Positions 37,728 to 46,891 of a stretch of DNA of 64,000 bases are shown here, piece after piece. The stretch lies in contig CAJPFI010000006.1 of the NCBI GenBank assembly GCA_905339295.1, forward strand, positions 124,001-188,000, read 5' to 3'. Under the pieces are notes generated by a model. The model searched no databases, was not told where the DNA came from, and saw only the letters and a program-made list of their open reading frames with translations. This stretch comes from Burkholderiales bacterium (lineage in GTDB: Bacteria > Pseudomonadota > Gammaproteobacteria > Burkholderiales > Casimicrobiaceae). Both the position numbers and the translations under genes were made by a program. The stretch's first letter is position 1; every line of letters begins with the position of its first letter.

Positions 37728-38122
37728 CAACCGCTCGCCGGGTCGTGCATGCCGGACTCCTCCTGAAGGTCGCGCGGCAGGTGGCCTGACCGCTTGCCGG
37801 CGGTCGTGACGCCGCCTCGGGACGCGAAACGTACGGTCGCGCCAACCGCCTCGGGATTCCTTGATGTGGCTCAAAAACCCGGGGCGCGGATTGCCGATTT
37901 GGGATAACGCCCGCGCGGCGGCACGGCAACAATCCGCGGCATGCGCACAACTCGGAATTCGGGTCGGCGCGCGTTCGCGCATCCGATCGCGGCGAACGCG
38001 CAGGTTGTCTTGCATCGCAACAAACCGGATTGCCGTTCGCGGCGTCGCTGCCATTGTCGAGGCGACCGCCGGGCGGACGTCCGCATCGAAGCATCGGATC
38101 GAGCCGCGGGAGGGGAGAAGGG
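37728..38122. other. Divergent promoter region of the AraC gene and the amine-dehydrogenase unit
   Basis: About 395 bases with an AT-richer core at 37850-38040. AraC-type sites and promoters for both directions should be here. I cannot assign a -35/-10 or a sigma-54 box with confidence. The AGGGGAG ribosome-binding site before 38123 is clear. Confidence 0.4.
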
Positions 38123-39505
38123 ATGAATCGCACATACGCATCGATCGCGCGCGCCGGCTGGCTCGCACTCGGCCTGACGGTCGTGCTGGCGCCCGGAGCG
38201 CGGGCCGCGGTCAGCGAGCAGGAAGCTGCGCAACTGGGCAGGAGCCTGACGCCGGTCGGGGCCGAGAAGGCGGCCAACAAGGACGGCTCGATCCCCGAAT
38301 GGACGGGCGGGGTGGCCAGCGCTCCCGCCGGCTGGAAGGTGGGCCAGAGGCGCGTCGACCCGTTCGCCGCCGACCGGCCGCTCTACTCGATCGACGCCTC
38401 GAACGTCGACCGGTACAGGGACAAGCTCTCCGAAGGCCAGGTCGCGCTGGTGCGACAGATCAAGGGCTACCGGATGGACGTGTACCCGACGCGGCGAAGC
38501 TGCGGCTTCCCCGACGTCGTGTACGAGCGCACGAAGGTCAACGCGCGCGAGGCGAAGCTCGCGGCCAACGGCTGGGGGCTCGAGAAGGGCATCGGCGCGG
38601 CGGTGCTGTTCCCGATCCCGAAGACCGGCGCCGAGGCGGTGTGGAACCACAAGGTCCGCTACATGGGCGAAGGACGCATCGAGCACTACGCGACGATCTT
38701 CTCGTCCAAGACCGGCGACTTCACGCCGCTCGTGCAGGACCAGTGGACCTGGGTGCCGTTCCATTCGCCGAAGAACAAGGGCGTCGAGGACGTCGGCGGC
38801 GTCGAGATGAAGCTGCTGAACGCCGTCGTCTCGCCGGCCGCCCGCGCGGGCGAGCTGATCCTCGCCCACTGGTCGTTCAACGAGGCCTCCGACGCGTGGC
38901 TCTACTTCCCGGGCCAGCGCCGCACGCGCCGCGCGCCGACCTTCGCCTACGACAACCCGGTGCCGGGCTACGAGAATCTCGAGACGGTCGATGCCTACCC
39001 GATGTATGCCGGCGCGATGGACCGCTACGACTGGAAGCTCGTCGGCAAGCAGGAGCTGATCATCCCGTACAACAGCTTCAAGCTGATCGACAAGAGCCGC
39101 AAGTACAAGGACGTCTACCTGGGCGACTTCGTCAACCGCGACCTCGTGCGGTACGAGCTGCATCGCGTCTGGAAGGTCGAGGCGACGGTCAGGCAGGGCA
39201 TGCGCCACCAGATCGCGAAGCGCGTCTTCTACCTCGACGAGGACAGCTGGGCGCTGATGGTCGCCGACAACTACGACGCGCAGGGGAAGCTCTGGCGCGT
39301 GCAGGAATCGAGCATCTACCCGGCGCCCGAGCTGCCGGCCTGCGTGGGCCAGGAATTCGTCTCGTACGACCTCGCCGTGGGCCGCTACATCGCCGAGAAC
39401 GCGACGCAGGAGCGGCCCGAGACCGACTGGCTCGCGGGGCGCGAGGGCCGCATCGATCCGAAGAAGTTCAATCCCGACGAATTGCGCCGGGTGGGCGATC
39501 GCTGA
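38123..39505 (+). CDS. DUF1329 periplasmic/outer-membrane-associated protein
   Basis: 460 residues. A signal peptide (LALGLTVVLAPGARA) leads into the DUF1329 sequence, with the typical opening SEQEAAQLGRSLTPVGAEKAANKDGSIPEWTGG and ending DFVNRDLVRYELHRVWKVEA, ERPETDWLAGREGR. It has an LolA/LolB-like beta fold in relatives. The family is constantly found beside DUF1302 and RND genes in clusters for hydrophobic compounds and appears to shuttle them across the periplasm. First gene of the long unit. Confidence 0.9.
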   Translation: MNRTYASIARAGWLALGLTVVLAPGARAAVSEQEAAQLGRSLTPVGAEKAANKDGSIPEWTGGVASAPAGWKVGQRRVDPFAADRPLYSIDASNVDRYRDKLSEGQVALVRQIKGYRMDVYPTRRSCGFPDVVYERTKVNAREAKLAANGWGLEKGIGAAVLFPIPKTGAEAVWNHKVRYMGEGRIEHYATIFSSKTGDFTPLVQDQWTWVPFHSPKNKGVEDVGGVEMKLLNAVVSPAARAGELILAHWSFNEASDAWLYFPGQRRTRRAPTFAYDNPVPGYENLETVDAYPMYAGAMDRYDWKLVGKQELIIPYNSFKLIDKSRKYKDVYLGDFVNRDLVRYELHRVWKVEATVRQGMRHQIAKRVFYLDEDSWALMVADNYDAQGKLWRVQESSIYPAPELPACVGQEFVSYDLAVGRYIAENATQERPETDWLAGREGRIDPKKFNPDELRRVGDR

Positions 39506-39566
39506 CGCCGTGGGCGCCGCCCGAGGCGGCGCCGCACCGGCGATGAATTCGTCGAGGGGAGGAAAC

Positions 39567-41375
39567 ATGAACGAACGGTCCACACTCGCGCCGCGGTTCG
39601 CCCGGGGCGCGCTCGCGCTGGCGCTCTGCAGCGCCTTCGGTCTCGCCGGCCCCGCGGCCCTCGCGGGCACGTTCGAAACCGAGAACGTCAAGGGCAGCTT
39701 CGACTCGACGATCTCGTACGGCATGCAGTGGCGCATGCAGGGAACGAGCTGCTCGCTCGTCGGCAACGACAACGGCGGATGCGTGCCGACCAGCGGCACG
39801 CTGGGCGAACTCGTCAACGGCCCGGGCAACGGCGCGACGTCCAATCCCGACTTCAACTACCTGCAGTCGGACAACGGCAACCTCAACTACCGGAAACACC
39901 AGCTGATCTCGGCCGCGCTCAAGGGCAACCACGAGGTCGCGCTCAGGTTCAACCAGGGATGGAGCGCCCTCGGGCGCGTCTCGTGGCTCTACGACCCGGC
40001 CGTCGACCGCACCGAGCGGACGCCGCTCACGAGCGACGCGAAGCGCATCGCCGCGCAGGACGTCACGCTCCTCGACCTGTGGGTCGCGAAGGACTTCGAG
40101 GTCGCCGGGATGCCGGGCAAGGTGAAGGTCGGCAACCAGGTGCTGTCGTGGGGCGAGGACATCTTCATCTACGGCGGCATCAACATCATCAACCCGATCG
40201 ACCTCACGCGGGCGCACAAGCCCGGGATGCAGCTGAAGGAGATCTTCCGGCCCGCGCCGATGGTCTCGTTCAACCTCGGCGTCAACAACAACTGGAGCCT
40301 CGAGGGGTTCTGGCAGTTCCGCTGGAACGCGTTCCGGTTCGACCCGGTCGGCACGCCGTTCTCGATCGGCGACGTGATCGGCAACGGCCAGATGTCCGCG
40401 TTCGTTCCCAGTTCGGTGATCGGCGCGCCGACGGGGACGGTCGGTGATCCCGGCACGATCAGCAACGGCGAGATCATTCCCGCCGGCGAGCGGTTCACGC
40501 TCTCCGACCTGCTCGCGGCCGGCACGGTCGTGCCGACGCAGAGGACCAAGTCGCCGCCGAACACCAACCAGTTCGGCCTCGCCGCCCGCTGGAGGCCGGA
40601 CAACTCGAACGCCGAGTGGGGCTTCTACTACATCCACTACAACGACAAGATCCCGTTCGTCGGCTTCGTCAACGATCCGTCGATCCTCGACAACCCGTTC
40701 GGGCTCGGGTACTTCCTGCAGTACGGCAAGAACCGCGACCTGTTCGGCGTGTCGGTGAACGGCAACCTCGGCGACTGGGCGGTGGGCGCCGAGCTGTCGT
40801 ACCGCCCGCGCGACGGCGTCGGCGTCGATCCCACGGTGCCGCTCGACGGCCCGAACTGCGCGTTCTGCGCGCCGGGCACGTACAGCGGCTACATCGACGA
40901 GAAGAAGTGGCAGGCGCACCTGACGGCCATCTACCTGCTCGGGCCGAGCGGCAACCTCGGATGGCTGCTGCGCGCCACCGGCGCCGCCGAGGGGACGCTC
41001 CTGCTCGAGGCGGCCGCCGCCTACTACCCGAACCTCGACCGCTCCGGCAAGGATGCGCTGCTGCTGCCGAACTACGAGATGCCGACGCGGCTGTCGACCG
41101 GCGCGGTGGTCTCGCTCGGTCTCGTCTACCCGCACATCTTCGGCACGGCGGTGAACCTCACGCCGCAGATCGACGCGCTGTACGACATCAGCGGGACGAG
41201 CCCGAACACGATTCCGTTCGTGAAGGGCCGCCTCGCCGTGACGCCGTCGCTCAACTTCGAGTACCTGAACAAGTGGCGCGCGCAGATCGCCTACACGAGC
41301 TTCTCGGGCGGCGGCGGCAACAACCTGATGCGCGACCGCGACTACCTCGCCATCAACGTGTCCTACTCGTTCTGA
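39567..41375 (+). CDS. DUF1302 outer-membrane beta-barrel protein
   Basis: 602 residues. A signal peptide (LALCSAFGLAGPAALA) precedes a DUF1302 barrel: VKGSFDSTISYGMQWRM at the start, GNQVLSWGEDIFIYGGINIINP in the middle and a C-terminal aromatic residue (VSYSF) typical of BAM substrates. GGAGGAA lies upstream of the ATG. It probably forms an outer-membrane channel for a hydrophobic substrate working with the DUF1329 protein and the RND pump. Confidence 0.9.
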   Translation: MNERSTLAPRFARGALALALCSAFGLAGPAALAGTFETENVKGSFDSTISYGMQWRMQGTSCSLVGNDNGGCVPTSGTLGELVNGPGNGATSNPDFNYLQSDNGNLNYRKHQLISAALKGNHEVALRFNQGWSALGRVSWLYDPAVDRTERTPLTSDAKRIAAQDVTLLDLWVAKDFEVAGMPGKVKVGNQVLSWGEDIFIYGGINIINPIDLTRAHKPGMQLKEIFRPAPMVSFNLGVNNNWSLEGFWQFRWNAFRFDPVGTPFSIGDVIGNGQMSAFVPSSVIGAPTGTVGDPGTISNGEIIPAGERFTLSDLLAAGTVVPTQRTKSPPNTNQFGLAARWRPDNSNAEWGFYYIHYNDKIPFVGFVNDPSILDNPFGLGYFLQYGKNRDLFGVSVNGNLGDWAVGAELSYRPRDGVGVDPTVPLDGPNCAFCAPGTYSGYIDEKKWQAHLTAIYLLGPSGNLGWLLRATGAAEGTLLLEAAAAYYPNLDRSGKDALLLPNYEMPTRLSTGAVVSLGLVYPHIFGTAVNLTPQIDALYDISGTSPNTIPFVKGRLAVTPSLNFEYLNKWRAQIAYTSFSGGGGNNLMRDRDYLAINVSYSF

Positions 41376-41438
41376 CGCCGGCCGGGCGCCGGAGGCCGCC
41401 TTCGCGGGCGTCCGCCGGCGCCGCGGCGCCCCGCACCG

Positions 41439-43799
41439 ATGCTCGCCCGCCTCGTCGCGCGCCTGGAAGGCGCTTTCTTCGCGCACCGCGCGGCGACGCT
41501 CGCGGCGCTCGCGCTCGTCACGGTCGTGATGGGCGTGTTCGCCGCGCAGCTCCGGATGACGTCCGGATTCGACAAGCAGTTGCCGCAGGCGCACGAGTAC
41601 GTCAAGACGTTCCACCAGTACCGCGACCAGGTCTTCGGCGCCAACCGGATCATCGTCGTCGTCCACGCGACGGCCGGCGACGTCTGGAACGCGCCGGCGC
41701 TGCGCAAGCTCGCCGACGTCACGCACTCCGTGATGTTCCTGCCCGGCGTCGACCGGCGCACGGTCAGCTCGCTGTGGACGCCGACGACGCGGGTGCTCGA
41801 GATCACCGAGGAGGGCTTCAAGTCCGAGGACGTGATCGCCGGCGACATCACGCCGGACGGGCTCACGCCGGACAAGATCGCGCGCATCCGCAACAACGCG
41901 ATCGTCGGCGGCTACATCGGCCAGCTCGTCGCCAGCGACAACTCCGGCGCGATGGTGGTCGCCGACCTGCTCGACAGCGACCCGGTCACGGGCAAGCCGC
42001 TCGACTACCTCGACCTCGCCCGCCGCCTCGAGCAGGAAGTGCGGCAGAAGCACGAGTCGCCGGGGATCGAGATCCAGATCATCGGCTTCGCCAAGCAGAT
42101 CGGCGACATCGCCGACGGCGCGACGAGCGTCGCCCGCTTCTTCCTGCTGGCCTTCGTGCTCACCGCGCTGTCGGTCTACGTCTACTCGCGGTCGTGGGCG
42201 CTGACGCTGCTGACGCTGCTGTGCTCGCTCGTGTCCGTGGTCTGGCAGTTCGGGACGCTGGCGCTGCTGGGCTACGGGCTCGACCCGCTCGCGGTGCTGG
42301 TCCCGTTCCTCGTGTTCGCGATCGGCGTGTCGCACGGGGTGCAGCAGATCAACTACATCTCGAAGGAGGTGTGCGCCGGCGTCGACACGATGACCGCGGC
42401 GCGGCGCAGCTTCACCGGGCTCCTGATCCCGGGAACGATGGCGCTCGTGACCGCGTTCGTGGGCTTCGCCACGCTGACGCTGATCCCGATCCCGATGATC
42501 CGCGAGCTCGGCATCACGGCCGCGATCGGCGTCGCCTACAAGATCGTCACCAACCTGGTGATGCTGCCGGTGGCGGCCTCCTACGTTCGCTTCGACGATC
42601 GCTACGTGGGGCGCGTCAACCGCCTGCGCGAGCGGCGCGGGCACTGGATGGGCCTGCTCGGCCGCGTCGCGGAGCCGCGCAACGCGGCGATCGGGACGGT
42701 CGTGTGCGCGGCGCTGTTCGCCGTCGCCTGGATGCAGAGCCAGGGCCGGCACGTCGGCCACCTGCAGCCGGGGGCGCCGGAGCTGCGCGCCGACTCGCGC
42801 TACAACCTGGACGCGACCCGGATCGTCGAGAAGTTCGATCTCGGCCTCGACGTGCTGTCGGTGGTCGTCGAGACGCCGAAGGACGGCTGCTACGACCACG
42901 CCACGATGGAGTACCTGAACCAGTTCGGCTGGCAGATGGCCAACGTGCCGGGCGTCGTGTCGGTGACCTCGGTGGCGTGGCTCGCGAAGCAGGCGTTCTC
43001 CGGCTTCAACGAAGGCAACCCGAAATGGGCGGCGCTGCCGCGCGACCCGAAGTCGCTCGCCAACGCGATCAGCCTCGCGCCCGAGGGCTCGGGCCTCTAC
43101 AACCCGGGATGCACGGTGCTTCCGACGCACCTCTACCTCGCCGACCACAAGGCCGGGACGATCAAGGCGGTCACCGGCGCCGTCAAGACGTTCCGCACCG
43201 AGAACGTCGACCCGAGGATCAACGTGCGGCTCGCGAGCGGCAACGTCGGCGTCCAGGCCGCCACCAACGAGGTGCTCGAGAGCACCGAGCTGCCGATGAT
43301 GCTGTACGTGTACGCGACCATCGTCGCGCTCGTGCTCGTCACCTACCGCGACTGGCGCGCGATGGTGGCCTGCTGCCTCCCGCTGACGCTCGCCACGCTG
43401 CTCGGCTACTGGTTCATGAAGGCGCTGGAGATCGGGCTCACCGTCGCGACGCTGCCGGTGATGGTGCTCGCCGTCGGCATCGGCGTCGACTACGCGTTCT
43501 ACATCTACAACCGGCTGCAGATCTACCTCGCGCAGGGGGCCGACATCGTGACGGCGTTCAAGCAGGCGCTGCGCGAGACCGGGATCGCGACGATCTTCAC
43601 CGCGCTGACGCTCTCGGTCGGCGTGGCGACCTGGTCGTTCTCGGACCTCAAGTTCCAGGCCGACATGGGCCTGCTGCTGACGTTCATGTTCATGGTCAAC
43701 ATGCTGATGGCGATCACGATGCTGCCGGCGCTTGCGGTGATGCTGGACGTGCTCCTGCCGCGCCGGCGACCCGTGCGCACGCCGCTGCTTTCCCATTGA
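41439..43799 (+). CDS. RND superfamily (MMPL-type) transporter
   Basis: 786 residues with the two-fold RND arrangement: a helix at 20-40, a periplasmic domain, five to six helices at about 215-395 (LTLLTLLCSLVSVVWQF, LVPFLVFAIGVSHGVQQI), a second periplasmic domain, and six helices at about 615-775. GVDYAFYIYNRLQ near 685 is the RND family motif. This group lacks a membrane-fusion-protein neighbour and pairs with DUF1302/DUF1329 proteins, so it may move lipids or hydrophobic molecules between the membranes. Confidence 0.92.
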   Translation: MLARLVARLEGAFFAHRAATLAALALVTVVMGVFAAQLRMTSGFDKQLPQAHEYVKTFHQYRDQVFGANRIIVVVHATAGDVWNAPALRKLADVTHSVMFLPGVDRRTVSSLWTPTTRVLEITEEGFKSEDVIAGDITPDGLTPDKIARIRNNAIVGGYIGQLVASDNSGAMVVADLLDSDPVTGKPLDYLDLARRLEQEVRQKHESPGIEIQIIGFAKQIGDIADGATSVARFFLLAFVLTALSVYVYSRSWALTLLTLLCSLVSVVWQFGTLALLGYGLDPLAVLVPFLVFAIGVSHGVQQINYISKEVCAGVDTMTAARRSFTGLLIPGTMALVTAFVGFATLTLIPIPMIRELGITAAIGVAYKIVTNLVMLPVAASYVRFDDRYVGRVNRLRERRGHWMGLLGRVAEPRNAAIGTVVCAALFAVAWMQSQGRHVGHLQPGAPELRADSRYNLDATRIVEKFDLGLDVLSVVVETPKDGCYDHATMEYLNQFGWQMANVPGVVSVTSVAWLAKQAFSGFNEGNPKWAALPRDPKSLANAISLAPEGSGLYNPGCTVLPTHLYLADHKAGTIKAVTGAVKTFRTENVDPRINVRLASGNVGVQAATNEVLESTELPMMLYVYATIVALVLVTYRDWRAMVACCLPLTLATLLGYWFMKALEIGLTVATLPVMVLAVGIGVDYAFYIYNRLQIYLAQGADIVTAFKQALRETGIATIFTALTLSVGVATWSFSDLKFQADMGLLLTFMFMVNMLMAITMLPALAVMLDVLLPRRRPVRTPLLSH

Positions 43800-43812
43800 C
43801 GGCACGGCCTCC

Positions 43813-44310
43813 ATGCTCGATCGCCTGCTCGCCCTGATGTCGCAGACGCCTTCGGCGCCGCCGGACACCGTCGGCGCCCCGTTCCCCCGCCGGGAGCTCG
43901 CCGTCGTCGCGCTGCTGGTCGAGCTCGCGCAGAGCGACCGCAGTCTCCGAGACGACGAGCTGGCCGCCATCGAGCGCATCGTCCGCAGGCGCTTCGGCCT
44001 CGACGCGGCCGGCGCCGCGCGGCTGATCGGCGCGGCGCGCAGCGAGCTCGACGCGGCACTGGACGACTGGATCTTCGCGACCGCCGTGCGCGAAGGCTTC
44101 GACGCGGACGAGCGCCTCGGGATCGTCGAGCTCCTGTGGGAGGTCGTGTACACCGACGGTTCGCTCAGGCGGCTGGAGGAGTCGCTGATGCGCCGCCTGT
44201 CGTCCCGGCTCGGCATCGGCGCGGCCGAGCGCGAGACCGCGCGAGCCCAGGCGTTCGCGCGCGTCGGGCTGTCGCGCGGGAATGCCGCGGACGCCGGGGA
44301 ATCCGAATGA
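43813..44310 (+). CDS. TerB-like (tellurite-resistance fold) protein
   Basis: 165 residues, all alpha. ELAVVALLVELAQSDRSLRDDELAAIERIVRRRF and ELLWEVVYTDGSLRRLEESLMRRLSSRLGI are the two halves of a TerB-like repeat with acidic D/S loops. The fold is known from TerB and DjlA; here it may serve as an accessory factor for the transport system. It begins 13 bases after the RND gene and overlaps the YCF48 gene by four bases. Confidence 0.85.
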   Translation: MLDRLLALMSQTPSAPPDTVGAPFPRRELAVVALLVELAQSDRSLRDDELAAIERIVRRRFGLDAAGAARLIGAARSELDAALDDWIFATAVREGFDADERLGIVELLWEVVYTDGSLRRLEESLMRRLSSRLGIGAAERETARAQAFARVGLSRGNAADAGESE

Positions 44311-45290
44311 CGCGCGCGAACCTCCGGATCGCGGTGGCCTGCGCGACGCTTGCCGTGACGCTCGCCGCGCGGGCCGAATCCGCGCCCGCACCCACGCCCC
44401 CCCCGCCGGCCGCGGCGTCGTTCAAGGCGGCGCTCGCGGCGAAGGCGCCGCTCCTCGGCGTCGCGCGCGCGGGGCCGCGATGGGTCGCCGTCGGGGACTT
44501 CGGCGTGGTCGTCCTTTCCGACGACGACGGCAGGACGTGGCGGCAGGCGGCCTCGGTCGCGACCCGGTCGATGCTGACGGCGGTGACCTTCGTCGACGCG
44601 CGGACGGGCTTCGCGGTCGGACACGGCGGCGTCGTGATGCAGACCGCTGACGGCGGCGAGACCTGGACGCGGAATCACGCGGCGGGCGCCGACGTCGTGC
44701 TGCTGTCGGTCTGGTTCGAGAACGCGGACCACGGCATCGCCGTCGGCGCGTTCGGGTTCGCGATGGCGACGACCGACGGGGGCCGGACGTGGAAGACGTT
44801 CGCCGTCGGCGAGGGCGACGACCACGATCGCCATCTCAACGCGGTCTTCGCGCTCCCCGCCGGGCCGCTGTTCATCGCCGCCGAGGCCGGCACGCTGTTC
44901 CGCTCGACCGATGCCGGCCGAACCTGGGCCGTGGTGCGGCTGCCGTACAACGGTTCGGTGTGGGGCGGCATGGCGCTCTCCGGCGGCGGTGCGCTCGTGT
45001 TCGGGATGCGCGGCCACGCGCTTCGCTCGACCGACCAGGGTCGCACGTGGGCCGACGTGCCCACCGGCACCGACCAGTCGTGGAGCGGCGGGCTCGAGCT
45101 CGCCGACGGCACGATCGTGCTGGTCGGCCTCGGCGGCGCCGTCGCGACGAGCGCCGACGGCGGACGCAGCTTCAACACGATGATCCGGCCGGACCGCCAG
45201 GCGCTGTCCGCGGTCGGCGCGGGTGCGCCGGGGCAGCTCGTCGTCGTCGGTCTCGCCGGCGCCGCGCTCCACAGGCTTCCCGCCCCGTGA
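44307..45290 (+). CDS. YCF48-like beta-propeller protein
   Basis: 327 residues, signal peptide (IAVACATLAVTLAARA) followed by a Pro-rich linker. Six or seven repeats of the YCF48/BNR type occur, each with an S/T-x-D-G-G/x-R/T-W motif (SDDDGRTW, TADGGETW, TTDGGRTW, STDAGRTW, STDQGRTW). It is a periplasmic propeller of the photosystem-II-stability-factor family, which in proteobacteria accompanies RND transporters of this type. ATGA overlap with the TerB gene shows coupling. Confidence 0.9.
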   Translation: MTRANLRIAVACATLAVTLAARAESAPAPTPPPPAAASFKAALAAKAPLLGVARAGPRWVAVGDFGVVVLSDDDGRTWRQAASVATRSMLTAVTFVDARTGFAVGHGGVVMQTADGGETWTRNHAAGADVVLLSVWFENADHGIAVGAFGFAMATTDGGRTWKTFAVGEGDDHDRHLNAVFALPAGPLFIAAEAGTLFRSTDAGRTWAVVRLPYNGSVWGGMALSGGGALVFGMRGHALRSTDQGRTWADVPTGTDQSWSGGLELADGTIVLVGLGGAVATSADGGRSFNTMIRPDRQALSAVGAGAPGQLVVVGLAGAALHRLPAP

Positions 45291-45363
45291 AGTCCCCCGC
45301 ACCCACCCGCATCCCGCGACGTTCCGATCCCGCCCGCCACCATCCGCCACTGGGAGATTCGAC

Positions 45364-46866
45364 ATGGACATGAAGACCCGCCAGCTCGTCGGCACCGCCG
45401 CCAGCACGTTTCTCGCCGCGCCGAAGAAGATGCTGATCGGCGCCGACTGGGTCGATGCCGCCGACGGCGCCCGGCTCGACGTGCACGATCCCGCCACCGG
45501 CGACGTGTTCGCGCACGTGCCCGCGGGCGGCGCCGCCGACATCGACCGCGCGGTGCGCGCGGCCCGCGCGGCGTTCGAGGACGGACCGTGGCCCGCAACC
45601 TCGCCGTCCGGGCGCGAGCGCCTGCTGCTCGCGCTCGCCGACCGGGTCGAGGCCAACGCGCAGGAGCTCGCCGAGATCGAGTCGCTGGACAACGGCAAGT
45701 CGGTGATGCTCGCGCGCCACGTCGACATGGCGATGGCGGTCGACTTCCTGCGTTACATGGCGGGCTGGGCGACCAAGATCGAGGGCACGACGCACGACGT
45801 GTCGGTGCCGTTCATGCCGCAGGCGAAATTCTTCGCGTGGACGCGCCGCGAGCCGGTCGGCGTCGTCGGCGCGATCATCCCGTGGAACTTCCCGCTGCTG
45901 ATGGCGGCGTGGAAGATCGGGCCGGCGCTCGCGACCGGTTGCACGGTGGTGCTGAAGCCGGCCGAGGAGACGCCGCTCACCGCGCTGCGGCTGGGCGAGC
46001 TGATCCTCGAGGCCGGCATTCCCCCGGGCGTCGTCAACATCGTCACCGGCCTCGGCGAGACCGCCGGCGCGGCGCTCGCCGCGCATCCGGGCGTCAACAA
46101 GATCGCGTTCACCGGTTCCACCGCCGTCGGCAAGCTCGTGCAGCGGGCGGCGCTCGAGAACATGACCCGCGTGTCGCTCGAGCTCGGCGGGAAGTCGCCG
46201 GTCATCGTGCTCGACGATGCCGATCCCGCGCAGGCGGCCGCGGGCGCGGCGCAGGCGATCTTCTTCAACCAGGGACAGGTCTGCACGGCCGGCTCGCGGC
46301 TGTACGTGCAGAAGAAGCTGTTCGACCGCGTCGTCGCCGAACTGTCGGCGATCGCGGGAAAGATGAAGCTCGGTCCCGGGCTCGACCCGGCGAGCGAGCT
46401 CGGGCCGCTGGTGTCGGAGGTGCAGATGAACCGCGTCTGCGGCTACATCGACGGCGGCGTCGGGCAGGGCGCGAAGGTCGCCACCGGCGGCGGCCGCGCC
46501 GGCGGCAAGGGCTACTTCGTGAAGCCCACGGTGCTCGTCGATGCGCGGCAGGACATGCGCGTCGTGCAGGAGGAGATCTTCGGGCCGGTGGTCGTCGCGC
46601 TGCCCTACGACGACGTCGACGACGCGGTGCGGCTCGCCAACGACACGCCCTACGGGCTCGGCGCGTCGATCTGGTCCAACGACCTCGCGCGCGTGCACCG
46701 GATGATCCCGCGCATCAAGGCCGGCACCGTGTGGGTGAACTGCCACAGCATGCTCGACGCGAGCCTGCCGTTCGGCGGCTACAAGCAGTCGGGCATCGGG
46801 CGCGAGATGGGCCGCGCCGCGATCGACCTGTTCACCGAGACCAAGGCAGTGATGATGGCGGTGTGA
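45364..46866 (+). CDS. Aldehyde dehydrogenase, probably phenylacetaldehyde-type
   Basis: 500 residues, no signal peptide. The nucleophile Cys is in FNQGQVCTAGSR, the general-base Glu in LELGGKSP, and the NAD-binding motif FTGSTAVGK is present. The overall resemblance is to FeaB/phenylacetaldehyde dehydrogenases. Its position 25 bases before the amine dehydrogenase alpha gene indicates it oxidises the aldehyde that the dehydrogenase releases. The aldehyde has to reach the cytoplasm first. Specificity is inferred from context. Confidence 0.9.
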   Translation: MDMKTRQLVGTAASTFLAAPKKMLIGADWVDAADGARLDVHDPATGDVFAHVPAGGAADIDRAVRAARAAFEDGPWPATSPSGRERLLLALADRVEANAQELAEIESLDNGKSVMLARHVDMAMAVDFLRYMAGWATKIEGTTHDVSVPFMPQAKFFAWTRREPVGVVGAIIPWNFPLLMAAWKIGPALATGCTVVLKPAEETPLTALRLGELILEAGIPPGVVNIVTGLGETAGAALAAHPGVNKIAFTGSTAVGKLVQRAALENMTRVSLELGGKSPVIVLDDADPAQAAAGAAQAIFFNQGQVCTAGSRLYVQKKLFDRVVAELSAIAGKMKLGPGLDPASELGPLVSEVQMNRVCGYIDGGVGQGAKVATGGGRAGGKGYFVKPTVLVDARQDMRVVQEEIFGPVVVALPYDDVDDAVRLANDTPYGLGASIWSNDLARVHRMIPRIKAGTVWVNCHSMLDASLPFGGYKQSGIGREMGRAAIDLFTETKAVMMAV

Positions 46867-46891
46867 GCCGCCGGGACACGGGAGACGCCGG

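Noticed and set aside
39468-45728. A 2086-codon open frame on the minus strand
   Set aside because: It lies opposite well-supported genes (DUF1302, RND, YCF48, ALDH) and its Arg/His/Gly-rich composition is that of an antisense shadow in GC-rich DNA.
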